From positions 1-58,387 of the forward strand of contig JACRGX010000024.1 in assembly GCA_016212185.1 (NCBI GenBank): a stretch of DNA of 58,387 nt, written 5' to 3'. Positions 36,011 through 43,989 of the stretch are shown here, piece by piece. Below the pieces are notes generated by a model. It did not search any database and was not told where the DNA came from. It worked only from the letters and a program-made list of their open reading frames with translations. How positions within the stretch are numbered: the stretch's first letter is position 1; each line of letters starts with the position of its first letter. Both the position numbers and the translations under genes were made by a program. The stretch is from Nitrospirota bacterium (GTDB lineage Bacteria > Nitrospirota > Thermodesulfovibrionia > UBA6902 > DSMQ01).

Positions 36011-36787
36011 TTGGATTTAGGCATCAATGGACGTTTAGCTTTGGTTACGGGCGCCGGGCGTGGTATTGGGCGTGCCATTGCGTTTTGTCTTGCAAGAGAG
36101 GGCGCTCGCGTTGCTGTTGTCGCAAGGAATTCTGCCGATATAGAAGAGGTGGTTAAAGAAATGGGGGGCGAGAGTACTGGACACCTCGGCATTGCTCTTG
36201 ATTTGGTCAAAGAGAGCGGGCCCGCGGAGCTTGCTGATATTCTAAAAAAAGACTTTGGTGAAATTTCAATTCTGGTGCATAATGTCGGAGGCACTCTCAA
36301 CATTAAAGACCCATTTTGTTCTGTTCAGGATTGGAGGCGTGTTTATCGTTTTAATTTTGAGATTGCAGTTGAACTAAACTCTATCCTGGTGCCTAAAATG
36401 CAATCAAGAAAATGGGGGCGTGTTGTCCATAATTCCTCAATTTCCGCAATGGAAAACCATGGTCCTGTAACATACTGCGCAATGAAAGCTGCTTTGACAG
36501 CATATACAAGAAGTTTTGGCGGCGTAGTCGCTCCTGATGGAGTAGTTGTCTCTGCTATACTGCCTGGCGCTATTTTTACTGAAAAGGGTTACTGGGATAT
36601 AACATCAAAAGAGAATCCGGAGCATGTTAAAAAATATTTAACTGAAAGACAACGTATCGGACGTTTTGGAAGACCTGAAGAAATAGGGAATTATGTTGCA
36701 TTCCTTTGCTCGGACCTGGCATCCTTTAACACCGGAAGCATAGTGCCTGTTGACGGGGGACAAGGCCGGGGATATTTTGGTCAGTAG
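36011..36787 (+). CDS. Short-chain dehydrogenase/reductase
   Basis: Classical SDR of 258 residues. NAD(P) motif TGAGRGIG; VHNVGG in the NNAG position; active-site Ser in NSSISAM and YCAMK for Tyr and Lys; C-terminal SDLASFNTGSIVPVDGGQG. It probably reduces a keto group created by the TPP enzymes or the dehydratases; substrate not known. TTG start at 36011 behind AAAGGAGG. It stands between the E1 block and the transketolase pair. Confidence 0.85.
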   Translation: MDLGINGRLALVTGAGRGIGRAIAFCLAREGARVAVVARNSADIEEVVKEMGGESTGHLGIALDLVKESGPAELADILKKDFGEISILVHNVGGTLNIKDPFCSVQDWRRVYRFNFEIAVELNSILVPKMQSRKWGRVVHNSSISAMENHGPVTYCAMKAALTAYTRSFGGVVAPDGVVVSAILPGAIFTEKGYWDITSKENPEHVKKYLTERQRIGRFGRPEEIGNYVAFLCSDLASFNTGSIVPVDGGQGRGYFGQ

Positions 36788-36807
36788 AATAAAAGGAAGG
36801 AAAGCTT

Positions 36808-37581
36808 ATGAATAAAGAACATCGCAGGAAAATAGTTGACATGGTTATTAGCGGGAAAGACGGGCACATCCCTAGTGCGTTCTCTATTATTGATATTATA
36901 TCGGTGCTATATAAAAACTTTCTCAAATTCAATGCTAAGAATCATATGTGGGAGGATCGCGATTATTTCATATTGAGCAAGGGACATGGCTGCTTGGCTC
37001 TCTATGTTATTCTTAAAGAACATGGTTTTTTAACTGAACATGATCTAAGCATGTTTTGCAAGCCCGGCGGTATATTGGGTGAGCACCCTGATTGTACTAA
37101 GGTGCCGGGCGCTGAAGCGTCTACAGGCTCTCTCGGGCATGGCATGCCCTTTGCCGTTGGTATTGCTTTGGGCCTTAAAATTCGCAATAAATCCAATCGC
37201 ATATGTGTTCTCGTAGGTGATGGTGAATGTCATGAAGGTACTATATGGGAATCTGCTAATGTTGCGAACAATTTAAGACTTGGAAATCTGTGTGTTATTG
37301 TGGATTGGAATGGCTCCGCGGCACAACTTATGCCATTTGATGATTTGCCTGCTAAATGGCGCGCTTTTGGCTGGCAAACAACAGTAGTTGACGGACATTC
37401 AGAGGAGGATCTCAAAGTTGCCTTTTCAAAAGTACAATTCAATTCTCATGGGGCTCCCACAGCTATAATTGCACGAACAATTAAAGGGAAAGGGGTGCCG
37501 ATGCTTGAAGGTCATGGAATATGGCACCACAAGATACCCAACGAACAGGAATACAAAATAATCATGGAGGCATTATCTTGA
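36808..37581 (+). CDS. Split transketolase, N-terminal (TPP-binding) subunit
   Basis: Protein of 257 residues corresponding to the first third of transketolase. ILSKGHGCLALY, GEHPDC, EASTGSLGHGMPFAVGIALG and the TPP motif starting at GDG (137-139) and ending in VDWN are all present, so it should bind TPP. The second half of the enzyme is encoded by the next gene. Split transketolases in polysaccharide loci are not the housekeeping enzyme; they are thought to move a two-carbon ketol unit onto or off an unusual sugar (inference). Confidence 0.87.
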   Translation: MNKEHRRKIVDMVISGKDGHIPSAFSIIDIISVLYKNFLKFNAKNHMWEDRDYFILSKGHGCLALYVILKEHGFLTEHDLSMFCKPGGILGEHPDCTKVPGAEASTGSLGHGMPFAVGIALGLKIRNKSNRICVLVGDGECHEGTIWESANVANNLRLGNLCVIVDWNGSAAQLMPFDDLPAKWRAFGWQTTVVDGHSEEDLKVAFSKVQFNSHGAPTAIIARTIKGKGVPMLEGHGIWHHKIPNEQEYKIIMEALS

Positions 37582-38525
37582 AGTTAAAAAAGATAAGACA
37601 ACAATTCGCGGATACCATGCTGGAGGTAGGGCAAAAAGATCCCAATTTGGTCGTTTTGATAGGTGATATAAGCCATTTTGTATTGCAGCCATTTGCTAAA
37701 GCTTGTCCGGGAAGGTTTTATAATATAGGTATATGTGAACCGACTATTGTGAGCATGGCAGCAGGATTAGCAAAGACAGGATTTTGCCCTGTTGTTCATA
37801 CTATTGCGCCTTTTATTCTGGAAAGGTCTTTTGAACAAATCAAATTAGACTTTTGTTATCAAAAACTTCAGGGCAACCTTATAACAGTTGGAAGCGCGTT
37901 TGATTATTCAAACCTTGGATGCACTCATCATTGTTACAGTGATTTTGCTTTAATGAAATTACTTCCCAATACGCAAGTTGTTTATCCGGCGTCATGTCAG
38001 GAGTTTAATATGCTTTTTAAACAAACGTACAACAATACTTATCTGACATTATTCAGAGTTCCTGAACAGCAGCATGAGCAAAAGATTGATCCTTCTTTGA
38101 TCCAGTTTGGTAAGGCTGTTAAATTATCGGAAGGTAATAACCTTACTATAGTGGTAACAGGGCCCCAGCTAAAAAATGTAATGGAGGCAAAGAACATACT
38201 CTCAGAAACTGGCTGGGACATTGAAGTTATTTATGTGCATACTTTATTGCCTCTGGATTTGACGTTAATACGTGAAAGCGTTAAAAAGACAAAGAAAGTG
38301 CTTGTTGTGGAAGAACATAATAGGTTTGGCGGTCTGGGAGATGATATTTTGCACGGTATATATGATATTGGAGAAATTCAGTTCCAATCTATTGCTATTG
38401 ACACCTTTGTACATGATTATGGTACATATGAGCATCTTTGCTCAAGCATAGGGCTTTCGACTGAGGGAATAGTAAAATCAGTGCAAAATAACTTTAAAAA
38501 CTCAAACAAGGGAGCGTATGTCTAA
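37578..38525 (+). CDS. Split transketolase, C-terminal subunit
   Basis: Protein of 315 residues with the pyrimidine-binding and C-terminal domains of transketolase: FYNIGICEPTIVSMAAGLAK (catalytic Glu), FDYSNLGCTHHCYSDFALMK, then LSEGNNLTIVVTGPQL. Start at the TTG 37578, which overlaps the stop of the preceding gene by four bases and follows GGAGG by seven; an ATG-like frame upstream overlaps coding sequence and is rejected. With 36808-37581 it makes a two-subunit enzyme. Confidence 0.87.
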   Translation: MKLKKIRQQFADTMLEVGQKDPNLVVLIGDISHFVLQPFAKACPGRFYNIGICEPTIVSMAAGLAKTGFCPVVHTIAPFILERSFEQIKLDFCYQKLQGNLITVGSAFDYSNLGCTHHCYSDFALMKLLPNTQVVYPASCQEFNMLFKQTYNNTYLTLFRVPEQQHEQKIDPSLIQFGKAVKLSEGNNLTIVVTGPQLKNVMEAKNILSETGWDIEVIYVHTLLPLDLTLIRESVKKTKKVLVVEEHNRFGGLGDDILHGIYDIGEIQFQSIAIDTFVHDYGTYEHLCSSIGLSTEGIVKSVQNNFKNSNKGAYV

Positions 38526-39195
38526 AAGAATAGCAAATGAGCCTCAAAATCAGATTCAGTTTGATAATTATAATGATAAAGGCGGAATAGTATTAGGACC
38601 ATATACGAGTCACATCTGGAGGAATGATCCGCGGCATCTATGTTTTTTGCTGGCGAGATATAAATTTTGTGCAAAAATATTGGAGGGTAAGAAAGAAGTT
38701 TTAGAAGTGGGCTGCGGTGATTCTTTTGGAACGGCTATCGTTCTTCAGACGGTTGAAAAGATACATGCAATTGATATAGAACCTCTTGTAATTGAGGATA
38801 ATATAAAAAGAGTTGGATACGGCAGTAAGTGCAGTTATGAGGTTTTGGATATTACAACGAGGCATTTAAACAAAGAGTTTGCTGGAGCCTTCGCCTTGGA
38901 TGTAATTGAGCATATTCCGGCTGAACTTGAGACTAAGTTTATGACTAACATCTCAAGGTCTCTAAAACCAGATGGAATATGTATTATAGGCACTCCCAAT
39001 ATCAACGCTCAACAATACGCCTCGCCTGAGAGTGCAGAAGGACATATAAATTTGAAAGGCGCTCAAAGCTTAAAGGATTTACTGCTCCGGCACTTCAGCA
39101 ATGTTTTTATATTTTCCATGAATGACGAAATTGTCCATACGGGTTTTTATTCCATGGCGCATTATTTATTTGCCGTTGGCATACAGAAAAAATAA
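38518..39195 (+). CDS. SAM-dependent methyltransferase, class I
   Basis: Methyltransferase of 225 residues. SAM-binding loop EVGCGDSFG (about 63-71), then IHAIDIEPL and the ALDVIEHIP post-motif typical of UbiE/MT11-type enzymes. Overlaps the transketolase gene by eight bases. Probably O- or N-methylates a sugar of the polysaccharide. No more specific assignment possible. Confidence 0.8.
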   Translation: MSKRIANEPQNQIQFDNYNDKGGIVLGPYTSHIWRNDPRHLCFLLARYKFCAKILEGKKEVLEVGCGDSFGTAIVLQTVEKIHAIDIEPLVIEDNIKRVGYGSKCSYEVLDITTRHLNKEFAGAFALDVIEHIPAELETKFMTNISRSLKPDGICIIGTPNINAQQYASPESAEGHINLKGAQSLKDLLLRHFSNVFIFSMNDEIVHTGFYSMAHYLFAVGIQKK

Positions 39196-40197
39196 ATGAA
39201 GCAACTTGTTAAGAAAAGAATTATGGGATTATGGCATCAAGATAGTAAAGGAGTATCGTTAGGCGGTCTTATATTGTTAAATGTAATGCTGAAGGCAAAA
39301 GCTTTAATGCAGGATGGTATTGTCGGGGGAATATGTTTTATTTGTAATGATTTTGAAGAGGCCGGTGATTATATTGCTGAAATGCCGAAAAAGGACTGTG
39401 AACAATCTAATATTCTGTCAACCCTGTTAAGTTTTAATGAAATAAACACGTGCTATAAAGTTCAATCAATCAATGTAATTGAGAAAATTATGCAGGATGA
39501 CACTGAATTGGAGTTTTTCCCCCCGCTATATTTAATTAAGCCTGAAACAAGCTCTCAAAATATATATGAATCTACTATGTTTTTACAGCAATTCTTCATG
39601 GAACATCAATATATACCTTATTTCAAGATGAAGCCTGAGGCCGTTAGAGGAGCAATTGAGATTTTTGATAAATACGTAGCGCCTTCTCTTCCCGTAGTAG
39701 TCCATCTAAAAAATAATCCCTCTCAAGCTAACTGCAGTAATGCGAGATTTAAAGAATGGGAGAAGTTTATTAGGATGCGCATTGATACTGATGATATTAA
39801 ATTTATATTAATCGGTAACGAAGAAGTAGATAAACGCATTGCGGAGTTGCCTAATGTTATTGTTACAAAATATCTGGGGACAACACTTGCTCAAGAGTTG
39901 GCTTTAGTTGAAACTGCGTATGCATTTATGGGGATGTCAAGTGGACCGTGCAATGCAGCTATCTGTAGTAATATTCCTTATGTAATATACAAAAATCCGG
40001 GGCACCATACTGAAGCTATGGACTTGGAGCTGGGGGATAAGGAATGTTTTAATTTTGCCTCTCCACACCAGAAGTTATTGAGAATTTTTGAGACAAGTGA
40101 TAACCTCTCCGCAAATTTTAATAACATTTTGTCTAATTGCAGCCGGGAGGCGTGGAACTCTCGTGTATCTTTTGCTTTTCAGGGATTTAGGTGTTGA
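39196..40197 (+). CDS. Putative glycosyltransferase, GT9-like fold (uncertain)
   Basis: Protein of 333 residues that I do not recognise securely. The second half has PVVVHLKNNPSQAN, KFILIGNEEVDKRIAELPNV and a donor-site-like AFMGMSSGPCNAAICSNIPYVIYKN, as in GT-B glycosyltransferases of the heptosyltransferase (GT9) type. The N-terminal half is unlike GT9 and less clear. It starts immediately after the methyltransferase stop, so the two are co-transcribed. It could transfer the heptose or the modified sugar. Confidence 0.5.
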   Translation: MKQLVKKRIMGLWHQDSKGVSLGGLILLNVMLKAKALMQDGIVGGICFICNDFEEAGDYIAEMPKKDCEQSNILSTLLSFNEINTCYKVQSINVIEKIMQDDTELEFFPPLYLIKPETSSQNIYESTMFLQQFFMEHQYIPYFKMKPEAVRGAIEIFDKYVAPSLPVVVHLKNNPSQANCSNARFKEWEKFIRMRIDTDDIKFILIGNEEVDKRIAELPNVIVTKYLGTTLAQELALVETAYAFMGMSSGPCNAAICSNIPYVIYKNPGHHTEAMDLELGDKECFNFASPHQKLLRIFETSDNLSANFNNILSNCSREAWNSRVSFAFQGFRC

Positions 40198-40199
40198 AA

Positions 40200-41006
40200 A
40201 TGAGCGGTAAATTTAATAATAAGGTCATATTAATTACGGGCGGAGCTCGAGGCATAGGAAAGAAAATTGCTAAAAAGTTTACTGAAGAAGGATCAAATGT
40301 AATCATATGCGATATTGATAAAGATCAAAGCGAGAAAACAAAACTTGAATTTGATAAAGAGGGACTGAGGGTTAATTTTATATGTATGGATTTAAGCAAT
40401 AAAGGCGCACCCCAAGGAATGATTAGACAGATAATAAAGGATTTTGGGAAATTAGATGTGCTTGTTAACAATGCCCGTTCCGGAGAGAGAGTGGGCTTCT
40501 GGGAGGAAACTGATGATACATGGGACAAAGGTATTGCAGTGACACTAAAAGCTGCATTTTTTGCTTCTCAAGAAGCAATCAGAGCGATGTCACAGAATAG
40601 AGAAGGAAGTATCGTCAATATTGGCTCTATAGCAAGCAGTTTAGTGTGTCATGAATCTCCTGTTTATCATGCCGCAAAAGCCGGGTTAATGCATCTTACA
40701 AGATATCTTGCAGTTCACGGGGGGACTTATGGAGTTCGTGTAAACGCTGTATTGCCGGGTTTTATAGTCCAGGACGAGCATGTTGAAAGGTATGAAAGAG
40801 CTGATAATGAAGAATACAGAAAAACTGCTGAATTTTGTCATCCTATTAGAAAGGTAGGTTGTTCTGATGATATTGCAGAAGCAGTGTTGTTTCTATGTTC
40901 AACAGCGGCCTCTTTTATAACCGGACAGTGTATTATTGTAGATGGGGGATTAACAATCCAAGATCCCAGCAGTCTTCTGTCCAGTTTTGATAAGAAAATG
41001 TGTTGA
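40200..41006 (+). CDS. Short-chain dehydrogenase/reductase
   Basis: Classical SDR of 268 residues. TGGARGIG loop, NNAR, NIGSIASS and YHAAK active site, and TAASFITGQCIIVDGG at the end. Start at the ATG 40200, next to the stop of the preceding gene. One of three classical SDRs in the locus (with 36011 and 41030), suggesting several stereospecific keto reductions of the same or related sugar. Confidence 0.85.
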   Translation: MSGKFNNKVILITGGARGIGKKIAKKFTEEGSNVIICDIDKDQSEKTKLEFDKEGLRVNFICMDLSNKGAPQGMIRQIIKDFGKLDVLVNNARSGERVGFWEETDDTWDKGIAVTLKAAFFASQEAIRAMSQNREGSIVNIGSIASSLVCHESPVYHAAKAGLMHLTRYLAVHGGTYGVRVNAVLPGFIVQDEHVERYERADNEEYRKTAEFCHPIRKVGCSDDIAEAVLFLCSTAASFITGQCIIVDGGLTIQDPSSLLSSFDKKMC

Positions 41007-41029
41007 CTACCTAAAAGAATTACATTCCT

Positions 41030-41833
41030 ATGGAACTGAATCTTAAAGAAAAAGTTGCAATAGTTACCGGCGGCAGTAAAGGGATAGGGAAATCAATTGC
41101 AAAGTCACTTGCTATAGAGGGCGCAAATGTTATAATCTGCGCCCGGGGAAAAGAGTCATTATGTGCAGCAGAAAAAGAAATCGCTGATGCCGGCGGTCAT
41201 GTATTTGCGATTTCGGTAGACGCTGCAAATCCTGAATCTGTACAGAATGTAATTGATAAAACGATAGACAGGTACGGGAAATTAGACGTTCTTATTAACA
41301 ATATAGGGGGGGTAAACAAGTTTGGCGGCTTTTTTGAGTTGAAGCCTGAGGACTGGAAACTTGCTTTTGATTTAAATGTCATGACGATGGTTTATTTTGT
41401 TGAGCGTGCTTATCCATGGCTCTGCCGGTCTGTTGCGCCACGCATTATTAATATCTCCTCAATTTCAGGATTGCAGCCTGGCTCTTATAACCCGCATTAT
41501 ACTATAACTAAAGCGGCAGTGATTAACTTAAGCAAGTGTTTATCTAATTTGTTTATGAAGGATAAAATCCTGGTAAATGTGGTTTGTCCGGGACCGGTTC
41601 ATAGTGATTCTTGGGATAAAAATGTTCAGCACATAGCTAAACTTAAAGACATTTCATTGGAAGCGGCTAAGATTAGTATTGATATTGAAGAGTCTGCAAA
41701 AATTCCTATTGGGCGGATTGGAGAAGGAGATGACATTGCGGGCTTGGTTGCTTTTCTGGTATCTGATAAAGCATCATGGATAACTGGCTCGTGTTTTCAT
41801 ATTAATGGCGGTAAACTACATACAATTTCATAG
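41030..41833 (+). CDS. Short-chain dehydrogenase/reductase
   Basis: Classical SDR of 267 residues. TGGSKGIGK loop, NNIGG, NISSISG and YTITK active site, and ASWITGSCFHINGG. Similar in pattern to the FabG-like SDR2 group, distinct enough from the one before not to be a recent duplicate. Substrate unknown. Confidence 0.85.
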   Translation: MELNLKEKVAIVTGGSKGIGKSIAKSLAIEGANVIICARGKESLCAAEKEIADAGGHVFAISVDAANPESVQNVIDKTIDRYGKLDVLINNIGGVNKFGGFFELKPEDWKLAFDLNVMTMVYFVERAYPWLCRSVAPRIINISSISGLQPGSYNPHYTITKAAVINLSKCLSNLFMKDKILVNVVCPGPVHSDSWDKNVQHIAKLKDISLEAAKISIDIEESAKIPIGRIGEGDDIAGLVAFLVSDKASWITGSCFHINGGKLHTIS

Positions 41834-41845
41834 AGAGGAATAAAA

Positions 41846-42502
41846 ATGACTGAAATCAATTTACTTACTACACACCCTAAAACAGCGCGTGATTATGATA
41901 AGCGTGCGCTTGAGAAGACTCCGGAAATAATTGCTATTGCAAAGAGATTTGATAAGGATTTTTTTGACGGCGACAGGAAATGCGGATATGGCGGCTACAA
42001 GTACGATGGACGGTGGAAAACTGTCGTGAAGCGTATGAAGGAGTATTACAATTTATCAGACAATGCCGCAATTTTAGATATCGGTTGTGCAAAAGGGTTT
42101 ATGCTGAATGACTTTAAAGAACTTATGCCTAATTGCACAGCAGCCGGCATAGATGTTAGTTCCTATGCAATTGAGAACGCTATGCTTTCTGTTAAGCCTT
42201 TCCTTAAAATAGCCAGCGCTGAAAAACTGCCTTATCCTGATAAGAGCTTTGATTTGGTTATTTCCATTAACTCAATTCATAATTTGCCTCTTGAACGTCT
42301 AAAGCAATCGCTTCGCGAAATAGAGCGTGTTTGCAGAGGGCACAGCTATATTACTATTGATGCCTGGCGCAATGAAGAGGAGCGCAGGAATCTTTATAAA
42401 TGGGTGCTTACTGCTGAAACAATGATGCATGTTGATGACTGGGGAAAGCTTTTTAATGAGGTTGGCTACACAGGTGACTTCTGGTGGTTCATTGCGGATT
42501 GA
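41846..42502 (+). CDS. SAM-dependent methyltransferase, class I
   Basis: Methyltransferase of 218 residues. SAM loop LDIGCAKGFML (about 71-81), then GIDVSSYAIENA and SINSIHNLP in the acidic and post motifs. An unusual N-terminal region (CGYGGYKYDGRWK) may bind the substrate. The next gene starts inside its last codons. It probably modifies a sugar or its carrier. Confidence 0.8.
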   Translation: MTEINLLTTHPKTARDYDKRALEKTPEIIAIAKRFDKDFFDGDRKCGYGGYKYDGRWKTVVKRMKEYYNLSDNAAILDIGCAKGFMLNDFKELMPNCTAAGIDVSSYAIENAMLSVKPFLKIASAEKLPYPDKSFDLVISINSIHNLPLERLKQSLREIERVCRGHSYITIDAWRNEEERRNLYKWVLTAETMMHVDDWGKLFNEVGYTGDFWWFIAD

Positions 42503-42926
42503 GAAAGAAGTTGCACTTGCTATAATCTACGAAAACCGAGAAAAAATACTATTACAATTAAGGGATTTCAAGGAATGTATAAGCCATCCTGGAGAATGGG
42601 CGCTTTTTGGCGGAAGCGTAAAAAGTAAAGAATTGCCTGAATCAGCTTTAGCTCGTGAATTGAAAGAGGAATTAGATTTTACTGTAAAACAGTTATTACA
42701 TTTCAGAAATTACGATTATAAAGTGGAATCTGCGCGTATATACGTATATGCTTGCCGTTCTACATTAGTTTTGGAAAGATTGAATCTCAAAGAGGGTCAG
42801 GATTTTGGAATATTTGGCATTAAAGAAATATTTAAGGGCAGGCTCTGTTCAAAAAAGCTGCAAGCCGAATATCCGGTTGCTGATTTAGCCTTAACTATTA
42901 TTTCAGATTTCTTTTCTTGCCAATAA
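42492..42926 (+). CDS. NUDIX hydrolase
   Basis: Nudix-fold protein of about 144 residues. The Nudix box is present as G-x5-E-x7-RELKEEL (GGSVKSKELPESALARELKEEL), with D where many members have G after EEL. It would hydrolyse a nucleotide diphosphate linked to another group, possibly a nucleotide sugar as quality control. The frame overlaps the upstream gene; TTG 42492 is my choice, with an earlier start possible. Confidence 0.7.
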   Translation: MRIEKEVALAIIYENREKILLQLRDFKECISHPGEWALFGGSVKSKELPESALARELKEELDFTVKQLLHFRNYDYKVESARIYVYACRSTLVLERLNLKEGQDFGIFGIKEIFKGRLCSKKLQAEYPVADLALTIISDFFSCQ

Positions 42927-42949
42927 TCTCACAATTTGATGTTGCATCT

Positions 42950-43987
42950 ATGAAGGCTGCTGTCTTATATAAAACAGGGCATCCCCTAATTATTGAGGAC
43001 AATGTAGAAATTCCAAAGTTGCAGCAAGGGCAGATTCTGGTAAGGATTGCGTTTAGCGGAGTTTGCCATAGCCAACTGATGGAGGTTCAGGGGAAGCGGG
43101 GAGAAGATAAATATCTTCCCCATATGCTTGGTCATGAAGGTTCAGGAAAGGTGATAGAAGTCGGCGATGCAGTAACGAAAGTTAAACCTGGCGATAATGT
43201 AATCTTAGGGTGGATTAAGGGTGAAGGCATAGACGCGCCCGGTCCCAGATACAAGAAAGGCAATATTACTTTTAATGCGGGCGCTATAACGACATTCAGC
43301 AACTATAGTATTATTTCAGAGAATCGTTGCGTCAAACTTCCGGAAGGGATTCCATTGGATGTTGCAGTGCTTTTTGGTTGTGCCATTCCAACTGGCGCAG
43401 GCATTGTGATGAACCATATAAGACCTGTAAAGGAATCAACGATCTCAATATTCGGTATGGGTGGAATTGGATTAAGCGCCCTTATGGCTGTGGGCTTATT
43501 TGAATGTAATAAAATTATTGTAATAGATATAGAAGAAGCAAAACTTGAACTTGCCAAGGAATTTGGCGCTACGCATACAATTAATGCTGCCCATAAAGAC
43601 CCTGTATCTGAGATTTATAAAATTACTGATAATAAAGGCGTGGATTACAGTGTTGAAGCATCTGGCAATGCTAAAACAATTGAAATAGCCTTTCAATCAG
43701 TAAAAAAGTTTGGAGGTCTCTGTGTATTTGCCTCACATCCTGCCTATGGAAGTAAAATTGAACTGGACCCTTTTGATTTGATTTGTGGAAAGCGAATAGA
43801 AGGAAGCTGGGGCGGCGCGTCTAAGCCAGACCGGGATATATCCCTGCTTGCCGACTCATATAGAAGAGGCAAAATGCCCCTTGAAAAGTTGTTGAGCAAA
43901 AGGTATCTGCTGGAAGGTATAAATGAGGCGCTTGACGACATGGAAAACAGAAAAATCACCCGAGCCTTAATTGAAATGGAGGGATAA
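42950..43987 (+). CDS. Zinc-dependent alcohol dehydrogenase (MDR family)
   Basis: Medium-chain dehydrogenase of 345 residues. Catalytic zinc ligand Cys39 (SGVCHSQ) and GHEGSGKV with His62 and Glu63, then the cofactor fold with IFGMGGIGLSAL and VIDIEEAKLELAKEFGA. The four-cysteine structural-zinc lobe of classical ADHs is missing: that region (GWIKGEGIDAPGPRYK) has none. It probably oxidises or reduces an activated sugar or polyol. Start at the ATG 42950; a TTG 33 bases upstream is possible. Four codons of spacer before the next gene are absent (2 bp gap). Confidence 0.8.
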   Translation: MKAAVLYKTGHPLIIEDNVEIPKLQQGQILVRIAFSGVCHSQLMEVQGKRGEDKYLPHMLGHEGSGKVIEVGDAVTKVKPGDNVILGWIKGEGIDAPGPRYKKGNITFNAGAITTFSNYSIISENRCVKLPEGIPLDVAVLFGCAIPTGAGIVMNHIRPVKESTISIFGMGGIGLSALMAVGLFECNKIIVIDIEEAKLELAKEFGATHTINAAHKDPVSEIYKITDNKGVDYSVEASGNAKTIEIAFQSVKKFGGLCVFASHPAYGSKIELDPFDLICGKRIEGSWGGASKPDRDISLLADSYRRGKMPLEKLLSKRYLLEGINEALDDMENRKITRALIEMEG

Positions 43988-43989
43988 TA

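Noticed and set aside
37521-37577. Upstream start for the transketolase C-terminal subunit
   Set aside because: Would overlap the N-terminal subunit by 60 bases; TTG 37578 has GGAGG at good distance and gives the typical start.
42429-42491. Earlier start for the NUDIX gene
   Set aside because: It would overlap the methyltransferase by 74 bases and the extra residues have no Nudix-fold pattern, though it cannot be excluded.
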